The position numbers were made by a program, and so were the translations under genes. Below the pieces are notes generated by a model that worked only from the letters and a program-made list of their open reading frames with translations, ran no database searches and had not been told where the DNA came from. Positions 8,491-18,269 of a DNA stretch of 64,000 nucleotides are shown piece by piece; the stretch's first letter is position 1, and every line of letters begins with the position of its first letter. Origin of the DNA: Rhodospirillaceae bacterium (GTDB lineage: Bacteria > Pseudomonadota > Alphaproteobacteria > Dongiales > Dongiaceae); the NCBI GenBank assembly GCA_016712715.1, contig JADJQM010000001.1, positions 1,695,001 through 1,759,000 of the forward strand. The letters are read 5' to 3'.

Positions 8491-9700
8491 CAAGCCGGAC
8501 CGTCTTCTGCTCGCCACTGTCGAGCAGCTTCAAGGATGCCTCGCCACGCGCCAGCTCGTCATCGCCGAGGATCACCGCCGCCACGGCGTTGATCTTGTTG
8601 GCGCGCTTCATGCGCTTGCCCATATTGCCGGAGAAGCCGAGATCGACGATGAAATCCTGCCGGCGCAATTGCCCGGACAGCACGGTGGCCTGGCGTTCGG
8701 CCGCCTCACCCAGCGGCACGATGGCGATCGGGCGCGGCACCGGCGGCGTTTCGGCAAGCAGCATGGCGCAGCGCTCGACACCGCTGGCCCAGCCGACACC
8801 GGGCGTCTCGGGACCGCCCATCATGCCGACGAGGCCATCATAGCGGCCACCGGCCAGCACGGTCTTCTGCGCGCCGAGCTCAGGGCAGGTGATTTCGAAA
8901 CAGGTGTGGCAGTAATAGTCGAGACCGCGCACCAGACGCGGGTTGATGCGATAGGCGATGCCGAGCGCATCGAGCCCCGCCCGCACCTCGGCGAAGAAGG
9001 CTTTCGCCTCGTCGGTCAGATAGTCGGTATAGAGCGGCGCATTTGCCACGATCTTCTGGTCATTCTCGTCCTTGCTGTCGAGCACGCGCAGCGGATTCTT
9101 TTCCAGCCGCTCGAGGCTTTCCTTCGACAGCTGGTCGCGGAAGCCGTTGAGGTAAGCGATCAAGACCTGGCGATAGGCCTGGCGGCTCGCAGCATCACCC
9201 AGCGTGTTGAGTTCCAGTTCGCAGCGTTCCCAGGCACCGATGCGGCGCAGGAATTCGACGCCGATGGCGATCACCTCGACATCGCCGGCCGGTTCCTTGA
9301 CGCCCAGCAGCTCGACGCCGGTCTGGTGGAACTGGCGCATGCGGCCCTTCTGCGGGCGCTCGTAGCGGAACATCGGACCGACATAAAAGTACTTCAGCGG
9401 CAGGTGCTGCGACAGGCCACCGGAGATGAGCGCGCGGGCCACACCCGCCGTCCCTTCCGGTCGCAGGGTCACGGTCTCACCGCCCTTGTCGGTGAAGGTG
9501 TACATCTCCTTGGTGACGACATCCGACGTGTCGCCGAGGGTCCGCTTGAACACCTCGGTGAATTCGAAGATCGGCGTCGCCACTTCCTGATAGCCAAAGC
9601 AAAGGGCGGCGCTGCATGCCGTGTCGGCAATGCGGCGAAAGCGGCGCATGTCGTCGGGCAACAGATCATGGGTGCCGCGAACCGGCTGCAAACCTGACAT
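8456..9700 (-). CDS. hisS: Histidyl-tRNA synthetase
   Basis: A 414-residue class II aminoacyl-tRNA synthetase that attaches histidine to tRNA-His in the cytoplasm. It has motif 2 around TLRPEGTAGVARA and MFRYERPQKGRMRQFHQ, the histidine-binding LVRGLDYYCHTCFEI block (HisA-like signature), motif 3 near GVGWASGVER, and a C-terminal anticodon-binding domain. A GGGGA ribosome-binding site precedes the ATG by about eight bases. It lies between ispG and hemA on the same strand; the short gaps suggest co-transcription. Confidence 0.96.
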   Translation of the reverse strand: MSGLQPVRGTHDLLPDDMRRFRRIADTACSAALCFGYQEVATPIFEFTEVFKRTLGDTSDVVTKEMYTFTDKGGETVTLRPEGTAGVARALISGGLSQHLPLKYFYVGPMFRYERPQKGRMRQFHQTGVELLGVKEPAGDVEVIAIGVEFLRRIGAWERCELELNTLGDAASRQAYRQVLIAYLNGFRDQLSKESLERLEKNPLRVLDSKDENDQKIVANAPLYTDYLTDEAKAFFAEVRAGLDALGIAYRINPRLVRGLDYYCHTCFEITCPELGAQKTVLAGGRYDGLVGMMGGPETPGVGWASGVERCAMLLAETPPVPRPIAIVPLGEAAERQATVLSGQLRRQDFIVDLGFSGNMGKRMKRANKINAVAAVILGDDELARGEASLKLLDSGEQKTVRLDELEAALAAYR

Positions 9701-9750
9701 CGTAGAGTTCCCCGGGTATTCTTTGATTAGGGATTGTAGTCGGCGTTCTG

Positions 9751-10881
9751 CTATTCGGCCGCTTCGGCCTTGGCAGCTTCGATCGCCGCGGCCTTCTGCT
9801 CGATGAGCTCGGCCATATGCTCGACGATGTCCTGGTCCTTCAACCGGTGATGCTGATTGCCGGCCAGATAGACCATATGCGTGTTGTTGCCGCCGCCGGT
9901 GAAGCCGATATCGGTTTCGCGCGCTTCGCCAGGACCGTTGACGACGCAGCCGATGATGCTGACCGACATCGGCGTGGTGATGTGCGCCACCCGCTTCTCC
10001 AGAGCCTCGACGGTCTTGATGACGTCGAAATTCTGCCGCGCGCAGGACGGGCAGGAGATGATGTTGACACCGCGGTGGCGCAGGTTGAGCGATTTCAGAA
10101 GATCAAAGCCGACCTTCACTTCTTCGACCGGATCGGCCGAAAGCGAGACGCGCACCGTGTCACCGATGCCGGCCCACAGAAGCGAGCCAAGGCCGATCGC
10201 CGACTTCACCGTGCCGATGCGGAGGCCCCCGGCTTCGGTGATGCCGATGTGAAGCGGGTAGTCGCAGGCATCGGCCAGGCCCTGATAGGCAGCCACCGCC
10301 AGGAACACGTCCGACGCTTTGACACTGATCTTGAACTCGCGGAAATCATGGTCTTCGAGAATGCGGGCATGGTTAAGGCCGCTTTCCACCATGGCTTCCG
10401 GGCAGGGTTCGCCATAGCGCTCCAGCAATTCTCGCTCCAGGGAGCCCGCATTGACGCCGATGCGCATCGAGCAGCCGTGATCCTTGGCGGCCTTCACGAC
10501 TTCGCGGACGCGGTCGGCGCTGCCGATATTGCCGGGATTGATGCGCAGGCACGCAGCGCCCGCCTCGGCCGCTTCGATACCGCGCTTATAATGAAAGTGA
10601 ATGTCGGCCACGATCGGCACGCTTACCTGGCGCACGATGTCCTTCAAGGCTTTGGTCGAGTCTTCGTCGGGGCAGGAGACGCGCACGATGTCGGCACCGG
10701 CCGCGGCCGCGGCATTGATCTGGTCGACCGTCCCCGCCACATCGGTGGTGAGCGTGTTGGTCATGGTCTGGACGCTGATCGGGGCGTCACCACCAACCAG
10801 GACGTTACCGACCCGGATCTGACGGGACTTGCGGCGCTGAATGTCGCGATAGGGCCGAACGCTCATAATGTCTTTGCTCAC
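9751..10881 (-). CDS. ispG: 4-hydroxy-3-methylbut-2-enyl diphosphate synthase (flavodoxin) IspG/GcpE
   Basis: This [4Fe-4S] enzyme converts MEcPP to HMBPP in the MEP isoprenoid pathway. The cluster ligands are visible as C277 and C280 (SCPSCARQ) and C312 (GCVVNGPGEA), with the conserved glutamate E319. The TIM-barrel part carries RINPGNIG, characteristic of GcpE. The protein is 376 residues, the size of the short bacterial type without an inserted domain. The first codon at 10881 is GTG; an ATG five codons later (10866) is an equally likely start. The last 20 residues are an Ala/Glu-rich tail. Confidence 0.96.
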   Translation of the reverse strand: MSKDIMSVRPYRDIQRRKSRQIRVGNVLVGGDAPISVQTMTNTLTTDVAGTVDQINAAAAAGADIVRVSCPDEDSTKALKDIVRQVSVPIVADIHFHYKRGIEAAEAGAACLRINPGNIGSADRVREVVKAAKDHGCSMRIGVNAGSLERELLERYGEPCPEAMVESGLNHARILEDHDFREFKISVKASDVFLAVAAYQGLADACDYPLHIGITEAGGLRIGTVKSAIGLGSLLWAGIGDTVRVSLSADPVEEVKVGFDLLKSLNLRHRGVNIISCPSCARQNFDVIKTVEALEKRVAHITTPMSVSIIGCVVNGPGEARETDIGFTGGGNNTHMVYLAGNQHHRLKDQDIVEHMAELIEQKAAAIEAAKAEAAE

Positions 10882-11062
10882 AACTGGCTAAGGGGCAGAC
10901 GCCACACCCGACCCCACTGGCTTGCATATCGCGGGCCTTCCCGGGCGGGCCTTCCTGGCGGCTCATTTGGCCTGAACATGCGCTGCCTGGGACAAAAGAT
11001 CAAGTCCCGGAGCGCCACCATTCACCCGACGAAGGGCGGAAATAGCGCTTTAATTCAAGAGG

Positions 11063-12289
11063 TTATTGGCCACCCAAAGAGACCGGATCAAGCTTCACGC
11101 CGCGTTTGACGACGCCGACCGACCCCAGGGCCGGCCGCGCCTTGCCATCGAGTTCGATCACCACGCCGCCGGCATTGCCGGTATTCATCGTCAGACCCGG
11201 CTGATCCGGCACCGCAAACGTTTCGCCGGCACGCAGGATCCGCTGCAGGACAACCTCATCCTGCGCATCAAAAATCTCAACCCACGAATCCTTGGTGGCG
11301 CGGAGCACGATGCGTTTGCCGGGCGCCGACACAGGGGCTGCAGCGGCTTCTGCCGGGACGTCGCTGGCTGCGGGTTCGGCGGATTGCTGGTCAATGGCGG
11401 CCGTCTGGCCATTGGATTGGTCAAGCTGTACAGGTTCCGGAGTCACATCCGACGCCGCGGCCTCTTCCTCGCTCGCGGCCGGTTCGGCCGCTGGGGCAGC
11501 TGCCGGTTCCACTGCTTCAGGCAGAGCGGCGGGAGCAATCGCCGTCGCCGCGACGACCGGCGGCTGGGCGACCACTGCCTCAGCCGCGGGCGCTGCCATT
11601 GGCGCTGGCGCTGCCACAGCCGTGGGCGCTGGCACGGGCGCGGTGACCTCTGGTGCCGGCACGGTGGCTGGAGCCGGAGATTGCGATGCCTGCGCACTGG
11701 CGGGCGTTGTGCCCCCACCCGTATCTGGCTCGGTCGCCGCGCCGGACTGGCCGGGCGCCTCCTCAGCCGGCGCGTCGCCACCGTCGGGCGCATCACCGCT
11801 GGTCTGTTTCTTCATTAATTCAGGGACTTGGTCGATCAGATCGATACCGGTGCCACCCGGCAGCGAGGCCACATACCAGCCGCCATAGAGCGCCACGGCG
11901 ACCAGCAAGCTCACCACCAGAACGATGCCGCCGGGGAAATGCTTGTGCTCGACCTGGTCCACGGGCCAGATCAACTGGTTCTGTCGTGAACGACGGGCCA
12001 GTTCATCCCGGTAATCGCCGACGATGCTGTTGCCATCGAGGCCGAGATAATCGGCATAAGCGCGCACGAATCCAACGGCATAGGCGGTGCCGGGCAGGTC
12101 CTGCAGGCGGCCCTCTTCGATTGCATTGATGTACACCGCGCGGATGCGCAGCTGGCGTGCCACGGTGGGAATGTCTCGCCCCAGCTCCTCGCGGCGGCGG
12201 CGCAACAGGGCGGCGACGCCATCCTCGTTGCGATCATCGATAAACTCGTTCGGTTCGACCCCGAACATTCCTATTTTACGACTTGCCAT
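11063..12289 (-). CDS. RodZ-like protein: N-terminal HTH, one membrane span, Pro/Ala linker, DUF4115
   Basis: The N-terminal part is an HTH_25 domain (LLRRRREELG...VARQLRIRAVYINAIEEGR) as in RodZ, which ties MreB filaments to the membrane and helps set cell shape. A single transmembrane helix follows (FPGGIVLVVSLLVAVALYGG, near residue 125). Then come about 180 residues rich in Ala, Pro, Glu and Val, and a C-terminal DUF4115 periplasmic domain (KRIVLRATKDSWVEIFDA). The ATG at 12289 follows AGGATCG. Position upstream of ispG is common in bacteria. RodZ function is inferred from the architecture; no MreB gene is in view. Confidence 0.85.
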   Translation of the reverse strand: MASRKIGMFGVEPNEFIDDRNEDGVAALLRRRREELGRDIPTVARQLRIRAVYINAIEEGRLQDLPGTAYAVGFVRAYADYLGLDGNSIVGDYRDELARRSRQNQLIWPVDQVEHKHFPGGIVLVVSLLVAVALYGGWYVASLPGGTGIDLIDQVPELMKKQTSGDAPDGGDAPAEEAPGQSGAATEPDTGGGTTPASAQASQSPAPATVPAPEVTAPVPAPTAVAAPAPMAAPAAEAVVAQPPVVAATAIAPAALPEAVEPAAAPAAEPAASEEEAAASDVTPEPVQLDQSNGQTAAIDQQSAEPAASDVPAEAAAAPVSAPGKRIVLRATKDSWVEIFDAQDEVVLQRILRAGETFAVPDQPGLTMNTGNAGGVVIELDGKARPALGSVGVVKRGVKLDPVSLGGQ

Positions 12290-12470
12290 AAAGCGATCCT
12301 GGTTACCGCCCCCAACGCCGCGCCCGTTTGAAAAGGCCACGCCGAGTCAACTACTTATATATATTCGTCGATCCTTAATCGCAATCTCCTTTAACGCCTT
12401 CGGACCGCTAAGATCGCCCGAAACACACACAGAGGTACGATTGCATCGCCCAACTCCCTCCCGACGGGGG

Positions 12471-14753
12471 TCAGATGGCGACGTCGTGGTCTCGGGCAAA
12501 GGCACGCAGCGAACTGCGCATGTCGGGGCCGCGCTGGGGGCCAAGCGCGGCGACATAGGCCTCCAATTGCCCCAGATCCAGGCTGCGAATCATGGCGCGC
12601 AGCGGCCCGCGCGCCGGCGGCGCCATCGAGAAGGTCCGCAGGCCCAAGGCCAGCAGCGCCATCGCATCGATCGGATCTCCGGCCATCTCGCCGCACAGGC
12701 TGACCGGCTTGTTGCGGCGCTTTCCCGCCGCGATGATCGCGCCGATCAAGCGCAGAAAGGCCGGCGAGAGTGAATCATAGCGGCCCTGCAATTGCGTGTT
12801 GCCGCGATCGGCCGCGAAAACGAATTGCGCGAGGTCATTGCTGCCGATCGACAGGAAGTCGACGCGGTCGAGCATCTCCTCCATCTGCCAGAACAGGGCC
12901 GGGACTTCGAACATGGCGCCGACGCGCACACTTTCCGGCAGCGCGCTGCCCTTCTCCTCGGCGCGTTGCAACTCGAGATCCAGGATCTCCTTGGCATCGT
13001 CGAATTCGTCGACCAGCGAGACCATCGGAAACATGACATGCAGCGCGCGGCCGCCGGCTGCCAGAATCATGGCGCGCAATTGCTGGCGCAGCATGGCCGG
13101 CCGGTCGAGCGAGATGCGCAACGCGCGCCAACCCATGGCCGGATTTTCCTCGGCATCGCGATGCCAATAAGGCAGCACCTTGTCCGAGCCGATATCGAGG
13201 GTGCGGAACACGACCGCCTTGCTGCCGGCGCCGTCGAGCACGCGCCCATAGACATCGCGCTGACGCGCGACATCGGGAAAGGCATGCGCTACCATGAATG
13301 TCACTTCGGTGCGATAAAGGCCGATGCCGCTGGCGCCTGTCGCATCGAGCTGCGGCACGTCGATCAGCAGGCCGGCATTGATCATGAGCTGGACGTCGAC
13401 GCCGTCCTTGGTGACGGCCGGCAGATCGCGATTAGCGGCGTAGGACACCTGACGCGCCTGCAAGGCGGTCATGCTGACGGCGAAGGCCTGCAGGATGTCT
13501 TCGGACGGGCGCAGAAAGATCTGCTCGTTCTCGCCGTCGAGCACAAGGGAATCGCCGGCCTGCACCTTCGTCATCAGGCCGGCGCAATGCCCCAGCAGCG
13601 GAATGTCGAGAGCACGCGCGACAATGGCGACATGGGAACTCGCCGTACCTTCCTCCAGCACGACCCCCTTCAAGCGCTTGCGGTCGTAATCGAGCAATTC
13701 GGCCGGGCCCATGTTGCGCGCGACCAGGATGGCGTTGTCGGGCAGGTCGCGGGCCTCCGGCAATTCCTGGATGCCCAGCAGATGCCGCAGCAGCCGGTTG
13801 TTGAGATCGTCGAGGTCGGAGAGACGTTCCCGCAGATAGGGATCCTGGATATCGCGCATGCGAGCGCGCATGTCGTTCTGGACCTTCTGCACGGCGGCTT
13901 CTGCGGTGAGGCCGGTCTCGATCGCCTCGATGATGCGATTGGCCCAGCCACGATCCTCCGCCAGCATGCGATAGGTTTCCATCACCTCGCGATGCTCGCC
14001 ACCGGTGCCGTCCTGTTCGGTCAGCAATTCATCGAGCGCCAGCTTCATCGATGTGAAGGCATCGTCGAGCCGGTCAATTTCCTTCAGCGGGTCTTCCGCC
14101 ACCAATTGCGTGAGCGTGATGTCGGGCTGATGGAGGACGGCAACCCCCACCGCCAAGCCAGGCGCCAGTACCTGTGCATCCAGCCGTTCTGGCAGGACGC
14201 CGATTCCGGTGATTGGCGAGAGTTCCTCGCGACCGACCAGTTCGCCGCCGGCGATCAGTTCCGCGACCACCATGGCAACGGTCTCGAGGGTCTCGACCTC
14301 TTCCTCGGTGTAATGGCGCCGCGTCTTGTTCTGCACCACCAGCACGCCCAGCACACGGCCGGAGCGCAGGACGGGCACGCCCATCAGCGACTGATAGAGT
14401 TCTTCGCCGGTTTCCGGGCGATAGGCGAATTGCGGATGATGCTGCGCATCGGCCAGCGCCAGTGGTCGCGCATGGCTGGCGATATCGCCCACCAGGCCCT
14501 CGCCTACCCGCAGGCGCGTCAAATGGACGGCTTCTGCCTTCAGACCTTCGGTCGCAAACAGTTCCAGGACTTCGCCGGCACGCAGCACATAAACCGAGCA
14601 GACTTCTGCCACCATGGCGCCGGCGATGGTGCGCACGACCTCATCCAACCGGCGCTGTGCCGGCAGGTTGCGCGCCATCGTGGTGCGGATGCGTTTCAGC
14701 AACAGCCGAGCGCCCGTCAGATCACCACCCGCGGGACCGCCCTGCTGGCTCAT
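12471..14753 (-). CDS. ptsP: Phosphoenolpyruvate-protein phosphotransferase PtsP (enzyme I-Ntr) with GAF domain
   Basis: A 760-residue first component of the nitrogen phosphotransferase relay, passing phosphate from PEP to NPr and then EIIA-Ntr. It begins with a GAF domain (about 25-175) that in homologues senses glutamine. The enzyme I N-terminal domain follows, with the phosphorylated histidine H374 in EEGTASSHVAIVAR, and then the PEP-binding TIM barrel (GIGLYRTEVTFM; MFPMVSLVDEF; IGSNDLAQF). It starts four bases after the upstream gene's stop. In alphaproteobacteria lysC and ptsP are regular neighbours; here one gene is inserted between them. Confidence 0.95.
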   Translation of the reverse strand: MSQQGGPAGGDLTGARLLLKRIRTTMARNLPAQRRLDEVVRTIAGAMVAEVCSVYVLRAGEVLELFATEGLKAEAVHLTRLRVGEGLVGDIASHARPLALADAQHHPQFAYRPETGEELYQSLMGVPVLRSGRVLGVLVVQNKTRRHYTEEEVETLETVAMVVAELIAGGELVGREELSPITGIGVLPERLDAQVLAPGLAVGVAVLHQPDITLTQLVAEDPLKEIDRLDDAFTSMKLALDELLTEQDGTGGEHREVMETYRMLAEDRGWANRIIEAIETGLTAEAAVQKVQNDMRARMRDIQDPYLRERLSDLDDLNNRLLRHLLGIQELPEARDLPDNAILVARNMGPAELLDYDRKRLKGVVLEEGTASSHVAIVARALDIPLLGHCAGLMTKVQAGDSLVLDGENEQIFLRPSEDILQAFAVSMTALQARQVSYAANRDLPAVTKDGVDVQLMINAGLLIDVPQLDATGASGIGLYRTEVTFMVAHAFPDVARQRDVYGRVLDGAGSKAVVFRTLDIGSDKVLPYWHRDAEENPAMGWRALRISLDRPAMLRQQLRAMILAAGGRALHVMFPMVSLVDEFDDAKEILDLELQRAEEKGSALPESVRVGAMFEVPALFWQMEEMLDRVDFLSIGSNDLAQFVFAADRGNTQLQGRYDSLSPAFLRLIGAIIAAGKRRNKPVSLCGEMAGDPIDAMALLALGLRTFSMAPPARGPLRAMIRSLDLGQLEAYVAALGPQRGPDMRSSLRAFARDHDVAI

Positions 14754-14757
14754 CCGG

Positions 14758-15819
14758 TCATCCCTGCAAAATCTGAGACCGGTCGGCTGGCGCCGACGGG
14801 TGACGCCGATCGGCCAGAGCCGCCAGGGCGCCTTCGATGAGATCCTGGATGATCGCGGCGGTTGGCTCTTCCTTCGTCACCATGCCGACCGACTGGCCCG
14901 CCATGACGGAGCCCGTTTCGACATCGCCGTCGATCACGGCGCGGCGCAAGGCACCCGCCCAGAAATGCTCAATCTCCAACTGCGCTGCCTTCTGGTCCAG
15001 CTCGCCGGCATTGAACCGATCGATCACCTGGCGCTGCATGTCCATGAACTTGCGCGTGCCTTCATTGACGAGCGCGCGCACCGGAATAACCGGGAAGCGG
15101 GGATCAATCTGCGTCGAGGGGATGGCGTCGCGGGCATTACCGCGGATGAAGGCCTGCTTGAATTTCGGGTGCGCGATCGATTCCGTGGCGCAGACGAAGC
15201 GCGTGCCGAGCTGGACGCCCGAGGCACCCATTTCGAGATAGCCCAGCATGGCCTGGCCACGGCCGATGCCGCCGGCCACGAAAACCGGGACGTCGGTGAT
15301 GACCGGCAGGATTTCCTGCGCCAGCACGCTGGTCGATACCGGACCGATATGCCCGCCGGCTTCCATGCCCTCGATAACGATGGCGTCGCAGCCGGATTTC
15401 ACCAGCTTCTTGGCAATGGCCACGGCGGGTGCAAAGCAGATGACCTTGGCGCCGCCCTCCTTGATGCGCTTCAAGGCGGCTCCCGGCGGCAAGCCGCCGG
15501 CCAGCACCACATGCGACATCTTGAGATCGAGGCAGACATCGATCAGCTGGTCGAGCTGCGGGTGGAGGGTGATGAGATTGACGCCGAACGGCGCATCGGT
15601 CATCGCCCGCGTCGCCTTCAATTCGGCTTCCAGGATGTGCGGCGGCATCGAACCCGAGGCGATGACACCGAACCCGCCGGCGTTCGAGATGGCGGAGACA
15701 AGGTGGCGCTCGGAGACCCAGGTCATCGCACCGCCCATGATGGCATAGCGCGTACCGAGGAACTCGCGGCCACGCTGCCACAGCTCATCGAGGTGAGCAG
15801 ACGCGTGGGCACGGTCCAT
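14758..15819 (-). CDS. Nitronate monooxygenase family FMN protein (NPD/2-nitropropane dioxygenase-like)
   Basis: A 353-residue TIM-barrel flavoprotein. It shows MGGAMTWVS and ISNAGGFGVIASG near the start, EGMEAGGHIG in the middle (a family signature around the catalytic histidine) and VFVAGGIGRGQAM at the phosphate-binding site of FMN. Members oxidise alkyl nitronates or act as enoyl reductases, so the true substrate is open. An AGGAG site precedes the ATG. It sits between lysC and ptsP and is probably co-transcribed with both. Confidence 0.85.
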   Translation of the reverse strand: MDRAHASAHLDELWQRGREFLGTRYAIMGGAMTWVSERHLVSAISNAGGFGVIASGSMPPHILEAELKATRAMTDAPFGVNLITLHPQLDQLIDVCLDLKMSHVVLAGGLPPGAALKRIKEGGAKVICFAPAVAIAKKLVKSGCDAIVIEGMEAGGHIGPVSTSVLAQEILPVITDVPVFVAGGIGRGQAMLGYLEMGASGVQLGTRFVCATESIAHPKFKQAFIRGNARDAIPSTQIDPRFPVIPVRALVNEGTRKFMDMQRQVIDRFNAGELDQKAAQLEIEHFWAGALRRAVIDGDVETGSVMAGQSVGMVTKEEPTAAIIQDLIEGALAALADRRHPSAPADRSQILQG

Positions 15820-15845
15820 GGGAAACTCCTGTTACGTCGGTTCAG

Positions 15846-17099
15846 TTAATCAGCGTCAAGTCCGTAGGCCGTGTGCAGCGCGCGGACGGCAAGTTCGGTA
15901 TATTCCTCGGCCACCAACACGCTGATCTTGATCTCGGAGGTCGAGATCACCTGGATGTTGATGCCCTTCTCCGCCAGCGCCTTGAACATGCGCTGGGCGA
16001 TGCCGGCATGAGAGCGCATGCCGACGCCGATGACCGAGACCTTCACGACGTTCTTGTCGGAGATCAGTTCCTTGTAGCTCAAGGTATTGCGGCTGGCTTC
16101 GAGGACCTGCTTGGCGCGGTCGAAGTCGCCCTTCGAGACGGTGAACGTCATGTCGGTGGTCTGGCCGTCCTCGGAGATGTTCTGGACGATCATGTCGACA
16201 TTGATATTGGCATCCGTCAGCGGGCCGAAGATGCCGGCGGCGATACCCGGCTTGTCGGCCACGCGAATGAGCGTGATCTTCGCTTCGTCGCGGCTATAGG
16301 CGATGCCGCTCACCAATTCTTTTTCCATGATTTCTTCCTCATCCACCACCATCGTCCCCGGCTTGTCCTCGAAACTGCTGAGGACCTGGAGCCGCACACG
16401 ATGCTTCATCGCCATTTCAACCGACCGGGTCTGCAGGACCTTGGCGCCCAATGACGCCATCTCCAGCATTTCCTCGTAGGTGATCTTATCGAGCTTTTGC
16501 GCCTTGGCGACGATCCTGGGATCGGTCGTATAGACGCCATCGACATCGGTGAAGATGTCGCAACGGTCGGCGCTGATGGCCGCCGCCAGCGCCACGGCCG
16601 AGGTATCGGAGCCACCGCGCCCCAGCGTGGTCACCCGGTTGTCGGACCCCACCCCCTGGAAACCGGCGAAGACCGGCACCTGGCCCTGGGCGAAACGGCG
16701 CTCCAGTTCCTCGCCGGCGATCGACTCGATGCGCGCCTTGCCATGGGCGTCATCGGTGCGGATCGGCACCTGCCAGCCCAGCCAGGAGCGGGCGTTCACA
16801 CCCAGTTCCTGCAAGGCGATGGCGGTCAACCCGCAGGTCACCTGTTCGCCGGACGCGACCACCACATCGTATTCGCGCGCGTCATGGAGCGGCGCGAAGT
16901 CAAGGCACCAATCGACCAGCTGGTTGGTGACTCCTGACATGGCCGAAACCACCACGGCGACATCATGACCGGCATCAACTTCCCGTTTTACGCGCAAGGC
17001 GACGGCCTTAATACGCTCGATATTGGCAACTGACGTGCCGCCGAATTTCATCACGATCCGGGTCTTCGCGGACCCAATCTGCCGGACTGCTGCGTTCAT
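15846..17099 (-). CDS. lysC: Aspartate kinase
   Basis: This enzyme phosphorylates aspartate in the first step to lysine, threonine, methionine and diaminopimelate. The N-terminal kinase domain opens with VMKFGGTSVANIERIK and contains LGRGGSDTSAVALAAA and the FTDVDGVYTTDPRIV loop. Two C-terminal ACT domains (from about residue 265) imply feedback control by end products. The protein is 417 residues, normal for the monofunctional type. An alternative start at the M of MKFGGTSVA would shorten it by 16 residues. It is transcribed away from ubiG. Confidence 0.96.
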   Translation of the reverse strand: MNAAVRQIGSAKTRIVMKFGGTSVANIERIKAVALRVKREVDAGHDVAVVVSAMSGVTNQLVDWCLDFAPLHDAREYDVVVASGEQVTCGLTAIALQELGVNARSWLGWQVPIRTDDAHGKARIESIAGEELERRFAQGQVPVFAGFQGVGSDNRVTTLGRGGSDTSAVALAAAISADRCDIFTDVDGVYTTDPRIVAKAQKLDKITYEEMLEMASLGAKVLQTRSVEMAMKHRVRLQVLSSFEDKPGTMVVDEEEIMEKELVSGIAYSRDEAKITLIRVADKPGIAAGIFGPLTDANINVDMIVQNISEDGQTTDMTFTVSKGDFDRAKQVLEASRNTLSYKELISDKNVVKVSVIGVGMRSHAGIAQRMFKALAEKGINIQVISTSEIKISVLVAEEYTELAVRALHTAYGLDAD

Positions 17100-17289
17100 C
17101 GGGAAAAGCCCCTAACCCCTCGAATAACCGGTAAAATGCGACCTTGCCCGCAAAACTGGGCCAGTGAAATAAAGGCGGGTGAAATCTTGTTTTGCCAAGC
17201 GCGCGTATCCATACTGAACCAAGGCGGCCGACGCAAGCGTTCCGGCCCGCTTCCCGGCCTGTTTTTCAATCGTTTGAAGGGTTTTTCTC

Positions 17290-18090
17290 ATGGTCCCCGG
17301 ACTGGCTACCAGTGTCCCGCAGCTCGGCCGACCGGATGATGAAAATTCAGGCAGCGTCATCAAGACCACCATCGACCGGTCGGAAATCGAGAAATTCGCC
17401 GCCATGGCCGAGGCCTGGTGGGACCCCACCGGCAAGTTTCGCCCGCTGCACCGCCTCAACCCGGTGCGCGTCAATTTCATCCGCGACCGGGTGGCCGCCC
17501 ATTTCGGCCGGGACGCCGCCGCCCCTGCCCCGCTCGACGGTCTTTCCCTCATCGATATCGGCTGCGGCGGCGGGCTGCTGAGTGAACCCATGGCCCGGCT
17601 GGGGGCCCAGGTGACCGGCGTCGATGCGACCCCGCGCAATGTCGAGGTGGCGCGCCTCCATGCCGAGCAAGGCGGCATCAAGGCGATCTACCTCAATTGC
17701 GCCGCCGAGGATCTGGTGGCCCAGGGGCAGCGCTTCGACATCGTGCTGGCGATGGAGATCATCGAGCATGTGGCCGATGTCGATGCCTTCCTGGAAGCCT
17801 GCAGCCGTCTTCTCAAGCCCGGCGGGATCCTGTTCATCGCCACCATGTCGCGCACCATCAAGAGCTATGCCATGGCCATCATCGGCGCCGAATATGTGAT
17901 GCGCTGGCTGCCCAAGGGCACCCATGACTGGAACCGGTTCATCCGCCCGTCGGAAATGGCGCGCGGGTTGCGGCACCATGGCCTTGCCATCGCCGAATTG
18001 AGCGGCGTCTCCTACAATCCGTTCAAGGACAGCTTCCACCTCAGCCGCGACCTCGACGTCAATTACATGGCGGTGGTGAAGCCAGCCTAG
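17290..18090 (+). CDS. ubiG: Ubiquinone biosynthesis O-methyltransferase UbiG
   Basis: A 266-residue SAM-dependent methyltransferase for the two O-methylations of ubiquinone synthesis. The family signature AEAWWDPTGKFRPLHRLNPVR is present near residue 40. It is followed by the SAM-binding LIDIGCGGGLLSEPMARLGA, then AMEIIEHVADVDAF and GTHDWNRFIRPSEM, all typical of UbiG. The gene is divergent from lysC, with about 190 bases between them for two promoters. The first 20 residues are not conserved and the true start may lie slightly downstream. Confidence 0.95.
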   Translation: MVPGLATSVPQLGRPDDENSGSVIKTTIDRSEIEKFAAMAEAWWDPTGKFRPLHRLNPVRVNFIRDRVAAHFGRDAAAPAPLDGLSLIDIGCGGGLLSEPMARLGAQVTGVDATPRNVEVARLHAEQGGIKAIYLNCAAEDLVAQGQRFDIVLAMEIIEHVADVDAFLEACSRLLKPGGILFIATMSRTIKSYAMAIIGAEYVMRWLPKGTHDWNRFIRPSEMARGLRHHGLAIAELSGVSYNPFKDSFHLSRDLDVNYMAVVKPA

Positions 18091-18269
18091 CTCCGCCCCC
18101 CACATTCAATCCTCCGTGAGCCGCATTGCGGCGCGAGTCCGTCGGGTTTATCTGTGTTGCTGATCCGCTCCCGAGTCGCAAAGCCCCGTTAACACTTGTG
18201 GCGCGCATCGCGGAACCAAGATGAGTCGGCAGCGTTTCTACGCAGCCTGCATCGATGAGGAGATACTGA

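Noticed and set aside
10882..11062. Possible riboswitch or small RNA upstream of ispG
   Set aside because: No known conserved motif or stable hairpin with a U-tract could be seen in these 181 bases.
12792..14840. 682-residue plus-strand frame opposite ptsP
   Set aside because: Antisense shadow; composition follows the GC-rich third codon positions of ptsP.
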